Source: Streptomyces sp. RKAG290 (GTDB taxonomy: Bacteria > Actinomycetota > Actinomycetes > Streptomycetales > Streptomycetaceae). From it: a DNA stretch of 64,000 nt. The notes under the pieces were generated by a model, which was not told the DNA's origin, ran no database searches, and saw only the letters and a list, made by a program, of their open reading frames with translations. Shown in pieces: positions 9,401-17,144 of the stretch (the first letter of the stretch is position 1; each line of letters opens with the position of its first letter). The stretch lies in NCBI RefSeq assembly GCF_023701695.1, contig NZ_JAJOZC010000001.1, positions 1,612,001 through 1,676,000 on the forward strand, read 5' to 3'. The translations under genes and the position numbers were made by a program.

Positions 9401-10356
9401 TGGGTGACGACCCGGTCCGCGGTGTCCTTGCTGCCCGGCGCGACCACACCGATGGAGCGGAAGGCAACGGCGCCGTCCTGCCAGTCGACGGCCTTGTCGC
9501 CGTTGGCGTCGGGGGTGACGACGACCTTCGCCCAGGGGAGGTTGTCGCCGCTCTCCGGCTCGGGCGCGCCCTCGCCACGGTAGGTCCACTGGCCGGACCA
9601 GACGCCGACCCGGGTGGAGCCGTCGTCGTCCTTGCGGGCCTGGTGCCAGAAGCGGGCGTCGTCACCGCCGGTGGCGCCGGCGGGCTTGTCGTACGAGGAG
9701 TTGGACTCGACGGCGGCCGCCAGCGATCCGGTGTTGAGGAACGCGTACGTGGCACCGACCGGCGCGGCGTCGGCCCGGGTGCCGTCGGTGACCTTCGCGA
9801 AGACGTCCGCGGTCCTGGTCGAGTCGGGGTCGAGCCGGGTGAAGGCGGTCGCGGCACCGGTGTCCGTGCTCGCGACGGAGACCAGGTCGTGGCCGGGGAT
9901 GTCGATGGTGCCGACCCGGAACGCCGTGGTGTCGCGGACGGCGGTCACCTTGAAGGTGGTGGCGCGTCCGGCGACCGAGAGCGTGGCGTCGATCTCGACG
10001 CCGGGCAGATCGGTGAAGGTGAGCGTGTAGCGGGCGGAGGACTTGGTGATCCTGGGCGCGCCCTTGAGCCGCACGGGGTGTGCGGTGCCGTTGAGGGTGA
10101 CGGCGGTGACCGGCCGGGTGCTGCCGGACAGCTGCTTCCCGGAGGCCCGGTCGGTGTACGTGAGGACGCGCGGGAAGTCGTCGGCGACGGCGACGGCGAG
10201 CTGCGCGGACCCGATGACGGCGCCTGCCGGGACGGCCGATTCGGCCGCGGCGGGTGCGGGGGCGGCGGCTGAGGCGGGGAGCGCGGTCCCCACCAGAGCC
10301 AGGACGGCAGCTGAGGCGGCGGCAGCAGCGCCCGCTGTAGTGAATCTTGGCGACAT
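6487..10356 (-). CDS. Secreted endo-alpha-N-acetylgalactosaminidase, GH101
   Basis: 1289 residues from the ATG at 10356, chosen because the first 30 residues then form a signal peptide ending in ASAAAPA; longer upstream starts have no such feature. Domains: an N-terminal beta-sandwich, a central GH101 barrel, galactose-binding-like modules, an NEW3-type beta domain (about 1010-1120) and a C-terminal NPCBM module (about 1150-1289, with YTKGLGSHAPAKV). Asp467 in LYIDVYY and Glu493 in ASEWADKF are the likely nucleophile and acid/base. GH101 enzymes release the Gal-beta-1,3-GalNAc disaccharide from Ser/Thr of mucin-type glycoproteins. The enzyme sits upstream of a PL8 lyase on the same strand, which suggests use of animal or insect glycans. 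Confidence 0.9.
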   Translation of the reverse strand: MSPRFTTAGAAAAASAAVLALVGTALPASAAAPAPAAAESAVPAGAVIGSAQLAVAVADDFPRVLTYTDRASGKQLSGSTRPVTAVTLNGTAHPVRLKGAPRITKSSARYTLTFTDLPGVEIDATLSVAGRATTFKVTAVRDTTAFRVGTIDIPGHDLVSVASTDTGAATAFTRLDPDSTRTADVFAKVTDGTRADAAPVGATYAFLNTGSLAAAVESNSSYDKPAGATGGDDARFWHQARKDDDGSTRVGVWSGQWTYRGEGAPEPESGDNLPWAKVVVTPDANGDKAVDWQDGAVAFRSIGVVAPGSKDTADRVVTHIPFNFASQATHPFLRTLDDVKRISLATDGLGQLALLKGYASEGHDSAHPDYGGNYNKRAGGLKDLNELLKDGKKWGATFGVHVNATEAYPEARAFDENLVDKTKPGWNWLNQSYYIDQRRDINSGDLAKRFQQLRNETNSNLSMLYIDVYYTHGWIADKTLQSLQKQGWNVASEWADKFERGSLWSHWANDLDYGGATNKGLNSQIIRFIRNDEKDVWNNDPVLGQSAIDEFEGWTGETDWNAFYDNIWQRNLPAKYLQQQKITRWDGNDITFTGGVSGTVEDGRRTFYDHGRKVLSGTDYLLPWDGGKKLYHYSKSGGTSSWAVPSTGTYTVYELTDNGRVRTGTVRPVDGRITLTAEAGQPYVLYPDKAPKAADAKWGEGTLVDDPGFNDSKLSDWSRTGTAARDTDSQGRNSAKLSGSGTAALSQRIGGLKPGTRYTASALIEVQPGRTRHTTLSAGGQSVAVDRSTAEDQVAASDWHGTYFQRAKVNFTAPADGHTTLRIEAAEGSAATVRADDVRLVANAPAIRKNTVAHEDFEDVDQGWGPFLKGDAGGSTDPRTSISQLHAPYTQAGWNGKLVDDVLGGKESLKSHEENAGVVYRTAPWTVPMADGHRYKVEYDYQSSHAGAYEWVDGYDRITADGKPDSVQTRATAVGAQHTTGHFTETVTAGCGDTWTGLRKREDAPEGADFVLDGFTVTDLGAAPAGEQAACGTLTVQPAAQTLEPGVANTVKASFTNYEATEVTGVSVKLTVPEGWQAEPAGAVTFDPVAPGAKVTGSWQVTPPVDAEYGTYQLASEAAYTVGGALRTLAAKASVRTLPPPPTTDSWASDLDWTSSENGWGPVERDLSNGETGTGDGSPLTIGSTVYTKGLGSHAPAKVRYYLGGKCTSFTAEVGVDDVQKSAGSVQFSVTADGTEKVKSPVLKAADPAWSLTADVTGAKYVELTAGDGGDGNGNDHADWGSARFHCGS

Positions 10357-10747
10357 GTGCCCTGCGTAGTCGTCATGTCCGGACACCGTCAACGACGTAC
10401 GGCCGCGAGGGCCCTCCAGTCCAACAACCGCCGTGCGTAAGTCCAAGTAGGCGCACGTGGGGGGCGTGCGAGCCAGCGGGGAATCCGCGTTCAGGTCTTG
10501 ATCACGGTGTCCGGATCGCGAGTGGACGGACACGCCAAGTAGCCGTTTCAGGCGTCGAGTTGTGAAGACCCGGAATTTTTGAGAGCGCTCTCAGTCACAA
10601 GTCTTGACGCCTGCCGCGGCCCTCGCGAGAGTGGTGCGCACCGCGGAGGCGCTCGCTCCACCTCCCCGCACCATCCTGCCGCCCGCGGGTCCGGATATCC
10701 CCCACCCACACCCCCACTTCCCCACCCCCACGCCTCAGGAGTCCCTC
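10357..10747. other. Divergent promoter region between GH101 and GH64
   Basis: About 390 bases without a convincing gene. It holds the promoter of the GH101 gene (leftward) and of the GH64 gene (rightward). The only clear element is the palindrome at 10580-10593, listed separately. The stretch 10690-10735 is a C-rich run of CCCAC repeats just before the GH64 ribosome site and may keep that RNA unstructured. Confidence 0.6.
10580..10593. promoter_or_regulatory. LacI-type operator palindrome before the GH64 glucanase
   Basis: TGAGAGCGCTCTCA is a perfect 14-base palindrome, differing by one base per half from the Streptomyces CebR box TGGGAGCGCTCCCA. It lies 155 bases upstream of the GTG of the GH64 gene. 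LacI-family repressors of this type control cellulose and beta-glucan genes. Repression of GH64 in the absence of oligosaccharide inducer is inferred. Confidence 0.65.
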
Positions 10748-11976
10748 GTGATATCGCGCAGACTGTTCCTGACGGGCGGCGCCGCCGCCACCGCGACCGC
10801 ACTCACCTACCCCCTGTGGGGAAGCGCGCTGAGCCCGAGCGCGTCGGCGGCCGCCGCGACCTGCGAACTGGCCCTGGAGAACAAGTCCCTGCCCGGACGG
10901 GTGAACGCGTACGTCACCGGCCACGAGCAGGGCACCGACCGCTGGGTGCTGCTGCGGGCGGACGGCAGCGTCTACCGCCCCGACTCCCCTGCCGCGCCGC
11001 AGACCCCGCTGCCGGTCGACTGCGCGATCCCGCTGAACGCGGCGGGCGGCGCCCCCGTCGTGGTGACACTGCCTCAGATGTACGGCGCCCGGGTCTACTT
11101 CGTGCGCGACGACACGCTGGACTTCTACCTCAACCCGGGCCCTCCCTGGTCGAGCCGGCCTTCGCCACGTCCACGGACTCGAACTACGGGCGCACCTGGT
11201 CGTTCTGCGAGTTCACCTTCAACCCGCAGCAGCTGTACGCGAACATCAGCTACGTCGACCTGGTGACCGCGCTGCCGATCGGCCTCACCCTGGAAGGCGA
11301 CAGCACGCACAAGGTGGCCCCGCTCCCGGACGGCGCCGTACAGAAGATCGCCGACGGCCTCACCGCCCAGGCCGCCGCGGACGGGCAGCCGTGGGACAAG
11401 CTGGTGACGCGCGGCTCGGACGGCAGCGTGCTGCGGGTCATCTCGCCGCAGAACCTGATGGCACCGTTCTTCGACCGCCCCGACGAGATGCCGTTCCGCG
11501 ATCTGTTCACCGCGCAGATCGACGAGGTCTGGGAGAAGTACCGCTCCACCGACCTGCGGATCGACCTGCAGGGCGGGCGCGGCGTGTTCACCGGGCGGGT
11601 CAGCGGCGACACCCTGACCTTCAACGGCGGGCACACCTTCGTCAAGCCCGTCTCCAAGGACATCTTCACCTGCAACCACGGGCCGTTCACCAACAACCCG
11701 GCGGACTCCGACGACAAGAAGGGCCTGCTGGCCCGGCTCGCGGCCGGCTTCAACCGCTCGATCATGCTCAGCCACCCCGACCAGCCGAACGGCACCACGG
11801 TGGCCGACTACTACCAGGGCGCGGTGACCAACCACTGGTCGCGGATCGTCCACGCCAACAGCCCCATCGGCTACGCCTTCCCGTACGACGACGTGCGTCC
11901 CGACGGAGAGCCGGACGTCTCGGGCGCCGCCAACGACGGCAACCCGCGGCGCTTCACGGTGAGCGTCGGCTCCTGA
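10748..11976 (+). CDS. Secreted beta-1,3-glucanase, GH64 (one frame break)
   Basis: Repaired length is 409 residues. The GTG at 10748 has AGGAG six bases upstream and opens a Tat-like signal (ISRRLFLTGGAAATATA) ending near ASAAAATC. The body matches the GH64 / thaumatin-like glucanase family: LALENKSLPGRVNAYVTG, FCEFTFNPQQLYANISYVDLV, GLARLAAGFNRS-like and NGGHTFVKPVSKDIFTCNHGPF segments. The frame breaks at 11140-11142: one extra C gives LNPGPSLVEPAFATS and joins the halves. GH64 enzymes release laminaripentaose from beta-1,3-glucan outside the cell. The LacI-type palindrome upstream and the beta-glucan locus 11 kb away fit this substrate. Confidence 0.88.
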
Positions 11977-11993
11977 CCCGCCCCACCGAAGCC

Positions 11994-12030
11994 GCGGGTG
12001 CCCCCGTCCGGGCGGGACGGGGGCACCCGC
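11994..12030. terminator. Bidirectional terminator between GH64 and the DUF4185-like gene
   Basis: Arms GCGGGTGCCCCCGTCC (11994-12009) and GGACGGGGGCACCCGC (12015-12030) pair perfectly over 16 bases around a five-base loop. It lies between two convergent stops, so it can serve both. Confidence 0.85.
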
Positions 12031-12044
12031 ATGCGGCCCCGCGC

Positions 12045-13162
12045 TCAGGCCGCCAGCCCGTTGATGCGGTACTGCATCACCTGGTAGTTCTGGTCGTCGA
12101 ACCACTGGCTCACGGCGATGTGGAAGTCACCGAAGGTCGATCCCGGGACAATGAAGCCGCCGTACGGGCTGGCGACCGCGGTGCCGGTCTCCAGACCGGG
12201 CACGGTGGGCACGATCATGGTCTGCTCCGGCGTCGTGAAGAGGTTCGCGGTCGGAACCGGGAAGATCTGCGCGCGGATGTCGAGCGGAGCCATGTTGAGC
12301 CAGGTGAATGCGTATTTACCGTCCATGGCCCGGAAACAGATCTCGCCCCAGCGGCGCGGCCCGGTGACGGAGGTCGGCTGGTTTCCCCAGGCCCAGGCCC
12401 CGCCGGCATATCCCCACGGTTCGTACGCCGCGGGATTTCCCAGGTCGTCCTGCGGAACGCGGTGCAGCAGCAGATCGGATGTCACGTCGCGGTTGAAGGC
12501 CGTCGACAGGACATAGCAGTATCCGTCGTCCGCGACCGCGTAGGTCTTCTGCTGGAACTGCCCGTTGCACTGGTCCCGGGCCATTGGCAGAGGTATTGCC
12601 AGCTCTCCCCGTTGTCGTCGGAGCGCCAGAAGTCCGAGTGATGGGTCCGGTAGATCACTCCGCGCATCAGGTGCATGTACATCGTGGAGCCGATGGTGAA
12701 CACGTCGGAGGGAATGGCGGTGGTGCCGCCGTCATGACCTTCGGGGACCAGCCCGGCGGCGTGCGCGCCGCCGACGCTGCCGTCGATGACGAGCGAGCCC
12801 GGCGAGGCGTTCGAGGCGCGCAGTGCGACCGGGGCGCGCCAGTCGGGTCCGCCGACGCCGCCGCCGTCGAAGGTGTCGCCGCACACCAGGAGCATCGAGC
12901 CGTCGGGGCACCGCGCCGGTATGCCCAGGTCGGTCCAGGGTGCGGCGAAGCGTCCGGTCTCGGCGGGGCCGGTGAGGTTGCGTACCTTCCCACCGGTGAC
13001 GAGCGGCGCGGCGCGCTCCCCGGCCACGGCGGCGCGGCTCCCGGCCGCGAGACCCGCGACGGTGAGCGCGGCGCCGGCGCCGGAGCGCAGCAGCGCGCGG
13101 CGGCTCGGGCGGGCGTGGCCCTCGGCGTCCCGGTCGGGGACGGGTCGGTTCGATCCGTACAT
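12045..13162 (-). CDS. Tat-exported DUF4185-like protein (one frame break)
   Basis: Repaired length is 372 residues. The ATG at 13162 has AGGAG upstream; longer upstream starts add only low-complexity sequence. Residues 18-45 are a Tat signal (SRRALLRSGAGAALTVAGLAAG). The mature part has Asp- and Trp-rich, beta-propeller-like blocks (SMLLVCGDTFDGGGVGGPDWRAP, HSDFWRSDDNGESW, YAFTWLNMAPLDIRAQIF) that resemble DUF4185 proteins. The frame breaks at 12575-12577: one extra G on the coding strand gives CQWPGDQCNGQFQQKTYAV. A surface or secreted glycan-active or structural role is a guess; I do not know a biochemical function. Confidence 0.65.
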
Positions 13163-13467
13163 GGCAGCTCCTGTGGGGAGGGGTGCGCTGCGGACAGGGC
13201 GGGGCAATCGCCCTGCGGAGGATAGGACGGGGGTGCGTCATCACAACAGAGGCCCACATCAAGCACTTACGACAACGGGCAACAAATGGGAATTGCTTCA
13301 TTGGTCGAACCGGTGACGACGCATACTTCACACTGCGGATTCCGTTCCTCTTCCCATTCCCGGCCGACTCCCCCACCTGGGGCGACAGCCGAATTCCGGC
13401 AATGCGTCAACTCCCCTGTCAGACAGAGCCCTTGACGCCGAATTCGGGTCCGCGACACCGTGCCGTC
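13163..13467. other. Divergent intergenic region
   Basis: About 305 bases between the divergent DUF4185-like gene and the small secreted protein at 13468. It is less GC-rich than its surroundings (for example around 13270-13330), as promoter regions in this genome usually are. I see no gene, palindrome or repeat that I can name. Confidence 0.5.
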
Positions 13468-14115
13468 ATGCGACAGAAGAGAATGGCTCAGCTGATAGCC
13501 GCCGCCGCGGCCACCGCCGGGATACTCCTTTCCGTTCCGGCGACCGCCCAGGCGGCACCCACCCCCCACGGCCTGCGTTCCTTCCAGGCGGCTCACGGGC
13601 TGCGGCCCACCGGCTCGGTCGACGCGGCCACCGCACGGTCACTGCAGGCGGCTCCGGACAGCGAACTGCGCGCGGTCTTCACGGTCGCCGCCGACCTCGG
13701 GCCCGCCGAACTCGCCAACGCCCGTACCGTCATCGGCGTCGGGAAGGGCGCCGGGATTCCCGAGCAGGGGCAGGTCATCGCCCTGATGACGGCCATGCAG
13801 GAGTCCAAGTTCGTCAACTACACGACGCCGGTCGACCATGACTCGCTCGGGATCTTCCAGCAGCGGCCGAGCACCGGCTGGGGCACCCCGGAACAGATCA
13901 CGGACGTCGCCACGTCCTCCAAGTCCTTCTACGGGGTGGCCCCGTTCGGCAGCAACCCGGGACTGATCCAGATAGCGAACTGGCAGACCAGGCCGCCGGG
14001 TGAGGTGTGCCAGGCGGTTCAGGTGTCCGCCTATCCCGACCGGTACGCGCAGTGGGAGCAGTTCGCCCGCGACCTGCTGGCCCAGGAGGGCCCCACCGTC
14101 GACCCGATCTACTGA
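13468..14115 (+). CDS. Secreted protein with a short peptidoglycan-binding-like N-terminus
   Basis: 215 residues from the ATG at 13468. A signal peptide runs to ATAQAAP. It is followed by a short repeat-like segment (LRSFQAAHGLRPTGSVDAATARSLQ) that matches the core of the PG_binding_1 fold, which binds peptidoglycan. The rest (about 70-215) has MTAMQESKFVNYTTPVDHDSLGIFQQRPSTGWGTPEQI, which resembles a lysozyme-like or transglycosylase core with an ES pair (MQES) and a glutamine-rich IFQQRPS loop seen in many actinobacterial secreted proteins. A cell-wall-associated role is likely, but enzyme activity is unproven. No Shine-Dalgarno is obvious, so the start is less certain; another ATG lies at 13483. 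Confidence 0.75.
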   Translation: MRQKRMAQLIAAAAATAGILLSVPATAQAAPTPHGLRSFQAAHGLRPTGSVDAATARSLQAAPDSELRAVFTVAADLGPAELANARTVIGVGKGAGIPEQGQVIALMTAMQESKFVNYTTPVDHDSLGIFQQRPSTGWGTPEQITDVATSSKSFYGVAPFGSNPGLIQIANWQTRPPGEVCQAVQVSAYPDRYAQWEQFARDLLAQEGPTVDPIY

Positions 14116-14158
14116 GACCCGCCCGCCCCCACATGCTCTGCCGCTACCCCCACACACA

Positions 14159-14188
14159 GGCACCCCCGTCCTTGCGGACGGGGGTGCC
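14159..14188. terminator. Hairpin terminator between convergent secreted-protein genes
   Basis: GGCACCCCCGTCC (14159-14171) and GGACGGGGGTGCC (14176-14188) form a perfect 13-bp stem with a TTGC loop. It lies between the stops of the genes at 13468 (rightward) and 14732 (leftward). Confidence 0.85.
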
Positions 14189-14210
14189 GTGGTGTGCGGG
14201 ACCCGGGGTG

Positions 14211-14732
14211 TCAGCAGCCGCCGCAGTTGTAGTAGGTCACGTCCCAGTGGCTGCCCTCGTCCGCGTAGACGTTGCCGGAGCCGGACTTGTACTGGGGCGC
14301 GCCGTCGCCGCGCAGGCCGAGGTAACTGAACGTGCCGTGGATGTAGTTGGTGAGACAGGTGGTCTTTCCGAAGTCGAGCTTGTAGCCGTTCCAGTGCGAG
14401 TAGGTGCCGCTGGCGTGCCCGGTCTCGGTACCGCCGGTGATGTTGAGCGCGCAGCCCGTCGCGCTCTTGAGGGTCTGGGCTCCCTGAGCGGTCGGCAGGT
14501 TGAGCTGGTCGAAGGACGTGCAGGTGGAGACGTTGCGGTTGGAGCAGCCGCCGGAGGACGACCAGGTGACTCCGGACGAGCTGAATCTTGCGGTCGCCTG
14601 GCTGTGGGTGAGCTTGCTGACGGCGTAGGCGTCCGTCGATCCGGTGACGACACCGATTCCGGGGGCGAACAGGACGCCGAGAACGAGGGCGAGGGCGGTC
14701 AGGACGGGGCGAAGCGTCATACGGGACACCAT
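14211..14732 (-). CDS. Small secreted M15-like (D-Ala-D-Ala peptidase fold) protein
   Basis: 173 residues from the ATG at 14732, which has GGAGGAG eight bases upstream; longer upstream starts lack a signal peptide. A signal peptide covers about 1-35. The mature part holds YSHWNGYKLDF, which fits the zinc-binding SxHxxGxxxD pattern of M15 peptidases, and near the C-terminus GSHWDVTYY, which fits their HW(D/E) motif. Six Cys residues (for example GGCSNRNVSTC and YYNCGGC) suggest disulfides. Peptidoglycan stem-peptide cleavage is the family role; activity here is inferred. The gene converges on another secreted wall-type protein. Confidence 0.68.
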   Translation of the reverse strand: MVSRMTLRPVLTALALVLGVLFAPGIGVVTGSTDAYAVSKLTHSQATARFSSSGVTWSSSGGCSNRNVSTCTSFDQLNLPTAQGAQTLKSATGCALNITGGTETGHASGTYSHWNGYKLDFGKTTCLTNYIHGTFSYLGLRGDGAPQYKSGSGNVYADEGSHWDVTYYNCGGC

Positions 14733-14961
14733 GGGGGGACTCCTCCTGTGCATGACAACGATGGCAGGGAGATAGTGCCTGAGTTCTACGCGCGTCCGCC
14801 AGAGGGCGTGGGGTGTCGGTCGAGTGAATCCGTGGCGCCGCACGTAACAGTCCTGGCGCAGGATGTTGAACTTTGAACTAGATGGGTCTAGAGTGAATCT
14901 CGTTGAAGGTTAAACAACAACTACTTCGAGCCCCGCTCGATCACGTCCCCGAGGAGGAGCC

Positions 14962-15576
14962 ATGGCTCTGTTCAACCGCAAGAACAACGACGCCCCGACA
15001 GCCACCGTCGCCGTCGACCCGGCGCTGGCCGCACTCACCGGCGACTACGCGATCGACCCGGCCCACAGCAGCATCGGCTTCACCGTGCGGCACGCCATGG
15101 TCACCAACGTGCGCGGCTCCTTCGGCGAGCACGAGGGCAGCCTGAAGCTGGACGGCAGCAACCCGGCCGGCTCCTCGGCCTCCATCGACGTCAAGATCGC
15201 CAGCGTGGACACGGGCATTGCGGACCGCGACGGCCACCTGGTCAGCGGCGACTTCTTCGACGCCGAGAAGTTCCCCCTCATGACGTTCCGCTCGACCGCG
15301 GCCGAGCAGCTCGGCGGCGACAAGTACCGCATCACCGGCGACCTCACCATCAAGGACGTCACCCGCCCGCTCGCCATCGACCTGGAGTTCAACGGCTCCG
15401 CGACCGACGTGTACGGCAACGAGCGCGTCGGCTTCGAGGGCAGCACGGACATCCTGCGCTCCGACTGGGGCCTGACCTGGAACGCGGCGCTGGAGACCGG
15501 CGGCGTGATGGTCAGCGACAAGGTGAAGCTGAACTTCGACATCTCCGCGATCAAGGCCGCCCCGCAGGCCGCCTGA
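14962..15576 (+). CDS. YceI family protein
   Basis: 204 residues from an ATG with GAGGAGGAG upstream. The YceI lipocalin-like barrel is clear: GDYAIDPAHSSIGFTVRHAMVTNVRGSFGEHEG at the start, SGDFFDAEKFPLMTF in the middle and VSDKVKLNFDISA at the end. The family binds long isoprenoid or fatty chains. There is no signal peptide, unlike the E. coli protein, so this one is cytosolic. About 35-90 bases upstream, GTTGAACTTTGAAC and GTTGAAGGTTAAAC form a loose direct repeat flanking GGGTCTAGAG, possibly a MarR-type operator; this is inference. A hairpin at 15599-15639 ends the transcript. Confidence 0.92.
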   Translation: MALFNRKNNDAPTATVAVDPALAALTGDYAIDPAHSSIGFTVRHAMVTNVRGSFGEHEGSLKLDGSNPAGSSASIDVKIASVDTGIADRDGHLVSGDFFDAEKFPLMTFRSTAAEQLGGDKYRITGDLTIKDVTRPLAIDLEFNGSATDVYGNERVGFEGSTDILRSDWGLTWNAALETGGVMVSDKVKLNFDISAIKAAPQAA

Positions 15577-15598
15577 GACTCCCGCACACTTCGACGCC

Positions 15599-15639
15599 GA
15601 GCGCCCGCCGCCCCCCTCCCGGGGAGTCGGCGGGCGCTC
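15599..15639 (+). terminator. Hairpin terminator after the YceI gene
   Basis: GAGCGCCCGCCG (15599-15610) and CGGCGGGCGCTC (15628-15639) pair perfectly over 12 bases, 23 bases after the YceI stop. Confidence 0.8.
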
Positions 15640-15684
15640 GGCGTGCCACGCCCCGCAGCCCCACCCTTGCAGCACTGCTCAGAA

Positions 15685-15704
15685 ATGTAGTACTTCTTAT
15701 ACAT
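15685..15704. promoter_or_regulatory. Inverted repeat at the XRE regulator start
   Basis: ATGTA and TACAT (15685-15689 and 15700-15704) flank ten bases and touch the ATG of the XRE gene. There is no Shine-Dalgarno between the repeat and the start, so the mRNA may be leaderless and the repeat may be the regulator's own operator. This is inference from position. Confidence 0.4.
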
Positions 15705-15948
15705 GAGCGAGCAGGTGCACAACAGGTTGGCGATGGTGCGCGCGGAACGCAAGGTGTCGCGGCAGGCGCTGGCCGAGGCGGTCGGCGCCCACTACCAGAC
15801 CATCGGCTACATCGAGCGCGGGCAGTACAACCCCAGCCTCGATCTGGCCCTGCGCGTCGCCGAGTTCTTCGATCTGCCGGTGGAGGCACTCTTCTCCCTC
15901 CGGCCGTTCCGCCCGCTCACGGACGAGGTCTACGGGAGGAAGCAATGA
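15703..15948 (+). CDS. Small XRE-family helix-turn-helix regulator
   Basis: 81 residues, nearly all of it a Cro/CI-type HTH: RAERKVSRQALAEAVGAHYQTIGYIERGQYNPSLDLALRVAEFFDLPVEALF. The tail (FRPLTDEVYGRKQ) is short, so there is no sensor domain. This is the family of short XRE regulators that travel with a small membrane protein. The stop overlaps the next ATG (ATGA), so the two are translationally coupled, and the membrane partner may modulate the regulator. The start lacks a Shine-Dalgarno. Confidence 0.88.
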   Translation: MSEQVHNRLAMVRAERKVSRQALAEAVGAHYQTIGYIERGQYNPSLDLALRVAEFFDLPVEALFSLRPFRPLTDEVYGRKQ

Positions 15949-16487
15949 CCACCACAGGGGCGACCCGGCACACGCGCCACGACCGGCGCATGTTCGCCGT
16001 CATGAACGACCGCGGGGCGCAGGCCCTGTACGCGACGGCCGCACGCCGCCGCACGGCCGTCGCGGCGCATGTGCTGCTCACGGCGGCCGGCGTGGCCGCC
16101 GGCATCGGCACCCGCACGAGCGAGGGGCAATGGCCCGCCTTCGCCCTGCTCGCCCTGGCTCTGCCCTGGTGCCTGGCCACCGGCGTGATCAACGGCGCCA
16201 CCCGCGGACTGCTCGAACTGCGCACGCACGTCCTGGACGAGCGCCAGCTCGCCGAGCGGGACCGGGTCCGGGCCCGGGCGCACCGCCTGACCACGTACCT
16301 GCTGGCGGGCGCCGTCGTCGGCGTCGCCGCGGGCGACTGGACCGGCCAGGTGCGTGCGGGGACGCTGCTCGTTCCCGTCCTGGCCGCGTTGTTCGTCATG
16401 CACTGGCTGATGCCGTTGTGGGTGGCCGGACTGGCGGCCCGGGACGAACCGGCAGGGGAAGCCTGGCACGAGCCGGAGGCGTGGTAG
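15945..16487 (+). CDS. Membrane protein coupled to the XRE regulator
   Basis: 180 residues with four probable membrane helices: about 40-58 (AAHVLLTAAGVAAGIG), 64-88 (WPAFALLALALPWCLATGVI), 121-138 (TTYLLAGAVVGVAAG) and 147-165 (LLVPVLAALFVMHWLMPLWVAGL). A charged cytoplasmic segment (LDERQLAERDRVRARAHR) joins the middle helices. No catalytic motif is seen and I do not recognise a named family. The overlap with the XRE gene implies a joint role, perhaps membrane-level sensing for the regulator. Confidence 0.75.
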   Translation: MTTTGATRHTRHDRRMFAVMNDRGAQALYATAARRRTAVAAHVLLTAAGVAAGIGTRTSEGQWPAFALLALALPWCLATGVINGATRGLLELRTHVLDERQLAERDRVRARAHRLTTYLLAGAVVGVAAGDWTGQVRAGTLLVPVLAALFVMHWLMPLWVAGLAARDEPAGEAWHEPEAW

Positions 16488-16514
16488 CCGAGCGGCTCCC
16501 CATGCCGGGCGCCG

Positions 16515-17144
16515 TCAGCGGCGGCGGACCTTCAGGGTGTTGTCCGTACGGGTGGTGGGGTTGCCGTCCGGGTCGTTCTGCACGCGCTCGTGCTCCTCGC
16601 TGAGCAGCACGTCCCACTCCCCCTGCGGGAGTGCGAGGGACGCCAGCACCTCGTCGGGGGTGGGGAGCTCCACGTCCGCGTGGTCGTGCTCCCAGGCCGG
16701 GAAGCCGGCGTGCCCGACGACCAGGAGCACCCCGCCGGGTGCGACGGCCGCGGCGGCCCGCCGCAGGATCCGCTCGCGCGGCAGGTCACCCATCGAGTGC
16801 AGGAACTGGGCGGACACCAGGTCGTACTCCCCTTCGGGGAAGGAGGCGCCGAGGTCGTGGAACTGCCAGTCGATCCGGTCGGCCACCCCCGCCTCGGCCG
16901 CGTGTCCGGCCGCCCGGCCGAGTGCGACGCGCGAGATGTCGGTGGCGGTGACCTGCCACCCCCAGCGGGCGAGCCAGACCGCGTCGGCGCCCTCGCCGCA
17001 CCCGAGGTCGAGGGCGCGTCCCGGCTTCAGGCCCTCCACTTCACGGACGAGCGCGGTGTTCGGGTTGCCGCTCCAGATCCGGTCGCTCCCGCGGTAGCGC
17101 TCGTCCCAGAGTTCCGCGTCGGAGGCGGTGCTGTCGGTGGTCAT
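16515..17144 (-). CDS. Class I SAM-dependent methyltransferase (TehB/thiol-methyltransferase-like)
   Basis: 209 residues. The SAM-binding motif I is clear (ALDLGCGEGADAVWLARWGW), followed by VTATDISRVALGRA (acidic ribose-binding residue), FHDLGASFPEGEYDLVSAQFLHSM (motif II) and VAPGGVLLVVGHAGF (motif III). The N-terminal WDERYRGSDRIWSGNPN is typical of the tellurite-resistance/thiopurine-like branch. The ATG overlaps the stop of the flavoprotein gene (ATGA), with AGGAG inside that gene, so the two proteins are made together. Methyl transfer to a thiol or other soft nucleophile would fit the redox partner; the substrate is not known. Confidence 0.85.
   Translation of the reverse strand: MTTDSTASDAELWDERYRGSDRIWSGNPNTALVREVEGLKPGRALDLGCGEGADAVWLARWGWQVTATDISRVALGRAAGHAAEAGVADRIDWQFHDLGASFPEGEYDLVSAQFLHSMGDLPRERILRRAAAAVAPGGVLLVVGHAGFPAWEHDHADVELPTPDEVLASLALPQGEWDVLLSEEHERVQNDPDGNPTTRTDNTLKVRRR

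Noticed and set aside
6295..10272. A 1325-codon open frame on the plus strand opposite GH101
   Set aside because: It is a GC-rich antisense frame. The minus-strand gene has a signal peptide, GH101 motifs and the normal codon pattern; the plus frame is Gly/Val/Arg low complexity.
14870..14900. GGGTCTAGAG before the YceI gene as a third DasR site
   Set aside because: Only the TCTAGA core matches the dre consensus; the flanks do not.
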